A stretch of DNA of 64,000 nt from Curvibacter cyanobacteriorum (GTDB lineage: Bacteria > Pseudomonadota > Gammaproteobacteria > Burkholderiales > Burkholderiaceae_C): NCBI RefSeq assembly GCF_028649475.1, contig NZ_JAQSIP010000003.1:372001-436000 (forward strand), written 5' to 3'. Numbering within the stretch: the first letter of the stretch is position 1; each line of letters opens with the position of its first letter. The translations under genes and the position numbers were made by a program. A model generated the notes under the pieces. That model did not search any database. It worked only from the letters and a program-made list of their open reading frames with translations, and had not been told where the DNA came from. Below, piece after piece: positions 62,500-64,000 of the stretch.

Positions 62500-64000
62500 A
62501 TGAAACCCCAAGACATTCCTTTTGACGCCTTGCGCGGCACCGGGCCTGAGGTGCAGGCCATCGAGTTCCCCTACCGGCGCAGCGCCGACCAGGACCAGGC
62601 CACGCCGGCGCGCCACCCGGTGGTGGTGGTGGGCGCCGGCCCCGCCGGCCTGAGCCTGGCCATCGACCTGGCCCAGCGTGGCCAGCCCGTGGTGGTGCTG
62701 GACAACGACTACCGGCTATCCATTGGTTCGCGTGCGATCTGTTTTGCCAAACGCACGCTCGAGATCTGGGACCGCCTGGGCGTGGGCCAGCGCATGGTGG
62801 ACAAAGGCGTGTCCTGGAACCTGGGCAAGGTCTTCTTCCACGACCAGCAGGTCTACCAGTTCAACCTGCTGCCCGAGGACGGGCACGAGCGCCCGGCCTT
62901 CATCAACCTGCAGCAGTACTACGCCGAGGCCTACCTGGTCGAGCGCGCGCTGCAACTGCCGCTGATCGACATCCGCTGGCACAACCAGGTCAAGGCGGTC
63001 ACGCCGCGTGACGACGGTGCCTCGGTGCAGGTCGACACGCCCGACGGCCCCTACCAGATCGAGGCCGACTGGCTGATCGCCTGCGACGGCTCGCGCTCGC
63101 CGGTGCGCGCCATGCTGGGGCTGGAGAGCAAGGGCCGCATTTTCCAGGACCGCTTCCTGATCGCTGACGTCAAGATGCAGGCGGATTTCCCGACCGAGCG
63201 CTGGTTCTGGTTCGATCCGCCGTTCCACCCGCAGCAAAGCGTGCTGCTGCACCGCCAGCCCGACAACGTCTGGCGCATCGACTTCCAGCTCGGCTGGGAC
63301 GCCGATCCCGAGGTCGAAAAGCGACCCGAGAACATCCTGCCCCGCGTCAAGGCCTTGCTGGGCCACGACGCCCAGTTCGACCTGGAGTGGGCCAGCGTCT
63401 ACACCTTCGCCTGCCTGCGCATGGACCGCTTTGTGCACGGCCGCGTGGTGTTTGCCGGTGACAGCGCGCACGGCGTGTCGCCGTTCGGTGCGCGGGGCGC
63501 CAACAGTGGCGTGCAAGACACCGAGAACCTGGCCTGGAAGCTGGACTGGGTGCTCAAGGGCCGCGCCGGCGCCGAGCTGCTGGCCAGCTACGGCCCGGAG
63601 CGCGAGTACGCGGCCGACGAGAACATCCGCAACTCGACCCGCGCCACCGACTTCATCACGCCCAAGAGCGAGATCAGCCGCCTGTTCCGCGACGCCGCGC
63701 TGGACCTGGCGCGCGAGCACGAATTTGCGCGCCGCATCGTCAACAGCGGGCGCCTGTCGGTGCCGGCCACCTTGCATGGGTCGGCCCTGAACACGCCCGA
63801 CGCCGACCACGGTGCCGACGCCTTTGACGCACCGCGCCAGGTGCCCGGGGCCGTGTTGCTCGACGCCCCGGTGCTGCGCGATGGCCAGCCGGGCTGGCTG
63901 CTGCGCGCGCTGGGGCCTGACTTCACCCTGCTGTGCTTTGGTCCGGTGCCCGCCTGGGCCGCGGGCTTGCCCCATGTGCAGGCCCTGTCGCTGGGCAGCG
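62500..64000 (+). CDS. FAD-dependent aromatic monooxygenase (MhpA-like), runs off the window
   Basis: At least 500 residues, open to the window end. The FAD site is VVVVGAGPAGLSLAIDLAQR, the second FAD motif reads GRVVFAGDSAHGVSPFGARG, and IACDGSRSPVRAMLGL is the DG motif. This is the class A flavin monooxygenase of the 3-(3-hydroxyphenyl)propionate hydroxylase group, which hydroxylates phenolic acids using NAD(P)H and oxygen. The ATG at 62500 follows GAGGAGAC at about eight bases. The specific substrate cannot be read from the sequence. Confidence 0.9.
   Translation, partial: MKPQDIPFDALRGTGPEVQAIEFPYRRSADQDQATPARHPVVVVGAGPAGLSLAIDLAQRGQPVVVLDNDYRLSIGSRAICFAKRTLEIWDRLGVGQRMVDKGVSWNLGKVFFHDQQVYQFNLLPEDGHERPAFINLQQYYAEAYLVERALQLPLIDIRWHNQVKAVTPRDDGASVQVDTPDGPYQIEADWLIACDGSRSPVRAMLGLESKGRIFQDRFLIADVKMQADFPTERWFWFDPPFHPQQSVLLHRQPDNVWRIDFQLGWDADPEVEKRPENILPRVKALLGHDAQFDLEWASVYTFACLRMDRFVHGRVVFAGDSAHGVSPFGARGANSGVQDTENLAWKLDWVLKGRAGAELLASYGPEREYAADENIRNSTRATDFITPKSEISRLFRDAALDLAREHEFARRIVNSGRLSVPATLHGSALNTPDADHGADAFDAPRQVPGAVLLDAPVLRDGQPGWLLRALGPDFTLLCFGPVPAWAAGLPHVQALSLGS

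Overview
The window is GC-rich (about two thirds GC), densely coding DNA from a Gram-negative bacterium. Its gene content points to the Burkholderiales, most likely a Comamonadaceae-like organism: five orphan TctC/Bug solute receptors, Omp32-type porins, a bhu/hmu-type heme operon, a ceo/bpe-type RND pump and a CoA-dependent hydroxycinnamate cluster. This assignment is an inference from gene content; no rRNA or tRNA is present to test it. I saw no phage, insertion sequence or CRISPR array.

Layout. (1) 1-8.6 kb: the tail of an unknown gene, then a LysR regulator divergent from a four-gene operon: a lipase-like protein whose nucleophile serine is replaced by Glu, then an RND adaptor, pump and outer-membrane channel. 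This matches the llpE-bpeE-bpeF-oprC / ceo layout. (2) 8.6-15.7 kb: iron. Bacterioferritin is divergent from a heme receptor followed by four tightly coupled genes (heme-handling protein, heme-binding protein, permease, ATPase); a perfect 7-1-7 Fur box lies between. (3) 15.7-22.5 kb: the PEP synthase regulator divergent from PEP synthase, a two-subunit Na+/solute symporter, and an unknown protein. (4) 22.5-27.2 kb: a tandem-duplicated FKBP, two small winged-helix regulators, ahpC and ahpF separated by a strong terminator, and slyX. (5) 27.3-34.4 kb: two GGEEF diguanylate cyclases, a degenerate HD-GYP protein, and a LysR divergent from a Bug receptor plus an M20 amidohydrolase.

(6) 34.4-41.8 kb: a hydroxycinnamate (ferulate/p-coumarate) cluster of the beta-oxidative, non-retro-aldol type: CoA ligase, crotonase, SDR dehydrogenase and a CouO/Kce-like amidohydrolase, with a Bug receptor and an acyl-CoA dehydrogenase. 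A 12-bp inverted repeat sits between the divergent arms, but no regulator gene is adjacent. (7) 41.9-44.4 kb: two tandem porins. (8) 44.8-53.0 kb: a GntR/FCD regulator and a probable glucarate/galactarate-type pathway: 5-dehydro-4-deoxyglucarate dehydratase, 2,5-dioxopentanoate-type aldehyde dehydrogenase, 2-hydroxyacid dehydrogenase and three Bug receptors. Two copies of a 10-bp motif flank gntR. (9) 53.1-60.6 kb: a ComFB-like small protein, a lone TRAP DctP receptor, a LysR divergent from a class III aminotransferase, an amidase and a DASS anion permease. (10) 60.6-64 kb: an IclR regulator divergent from a metallo-beta-lactamase-fold protein with an altered metal motif and an aromatic flavoprotein monooxygenase that runs off the window, with two inverted operator-like elements between.

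Overall this looks like a plant- and soil-derived-carbon catabolic region (hydroxycinnamates, aldaric acids, phenolic acids) interleaved with iron and peroxide homeostasis, efflux and c-di-GMP signalling genes. No single wholly novel system stands out. The best leads are the altered catalytic motifs (LlpE-like protein, MBL-fold protein, HD-GYP protein), the EF-hand loop in the symporter, and the unassigned operators.
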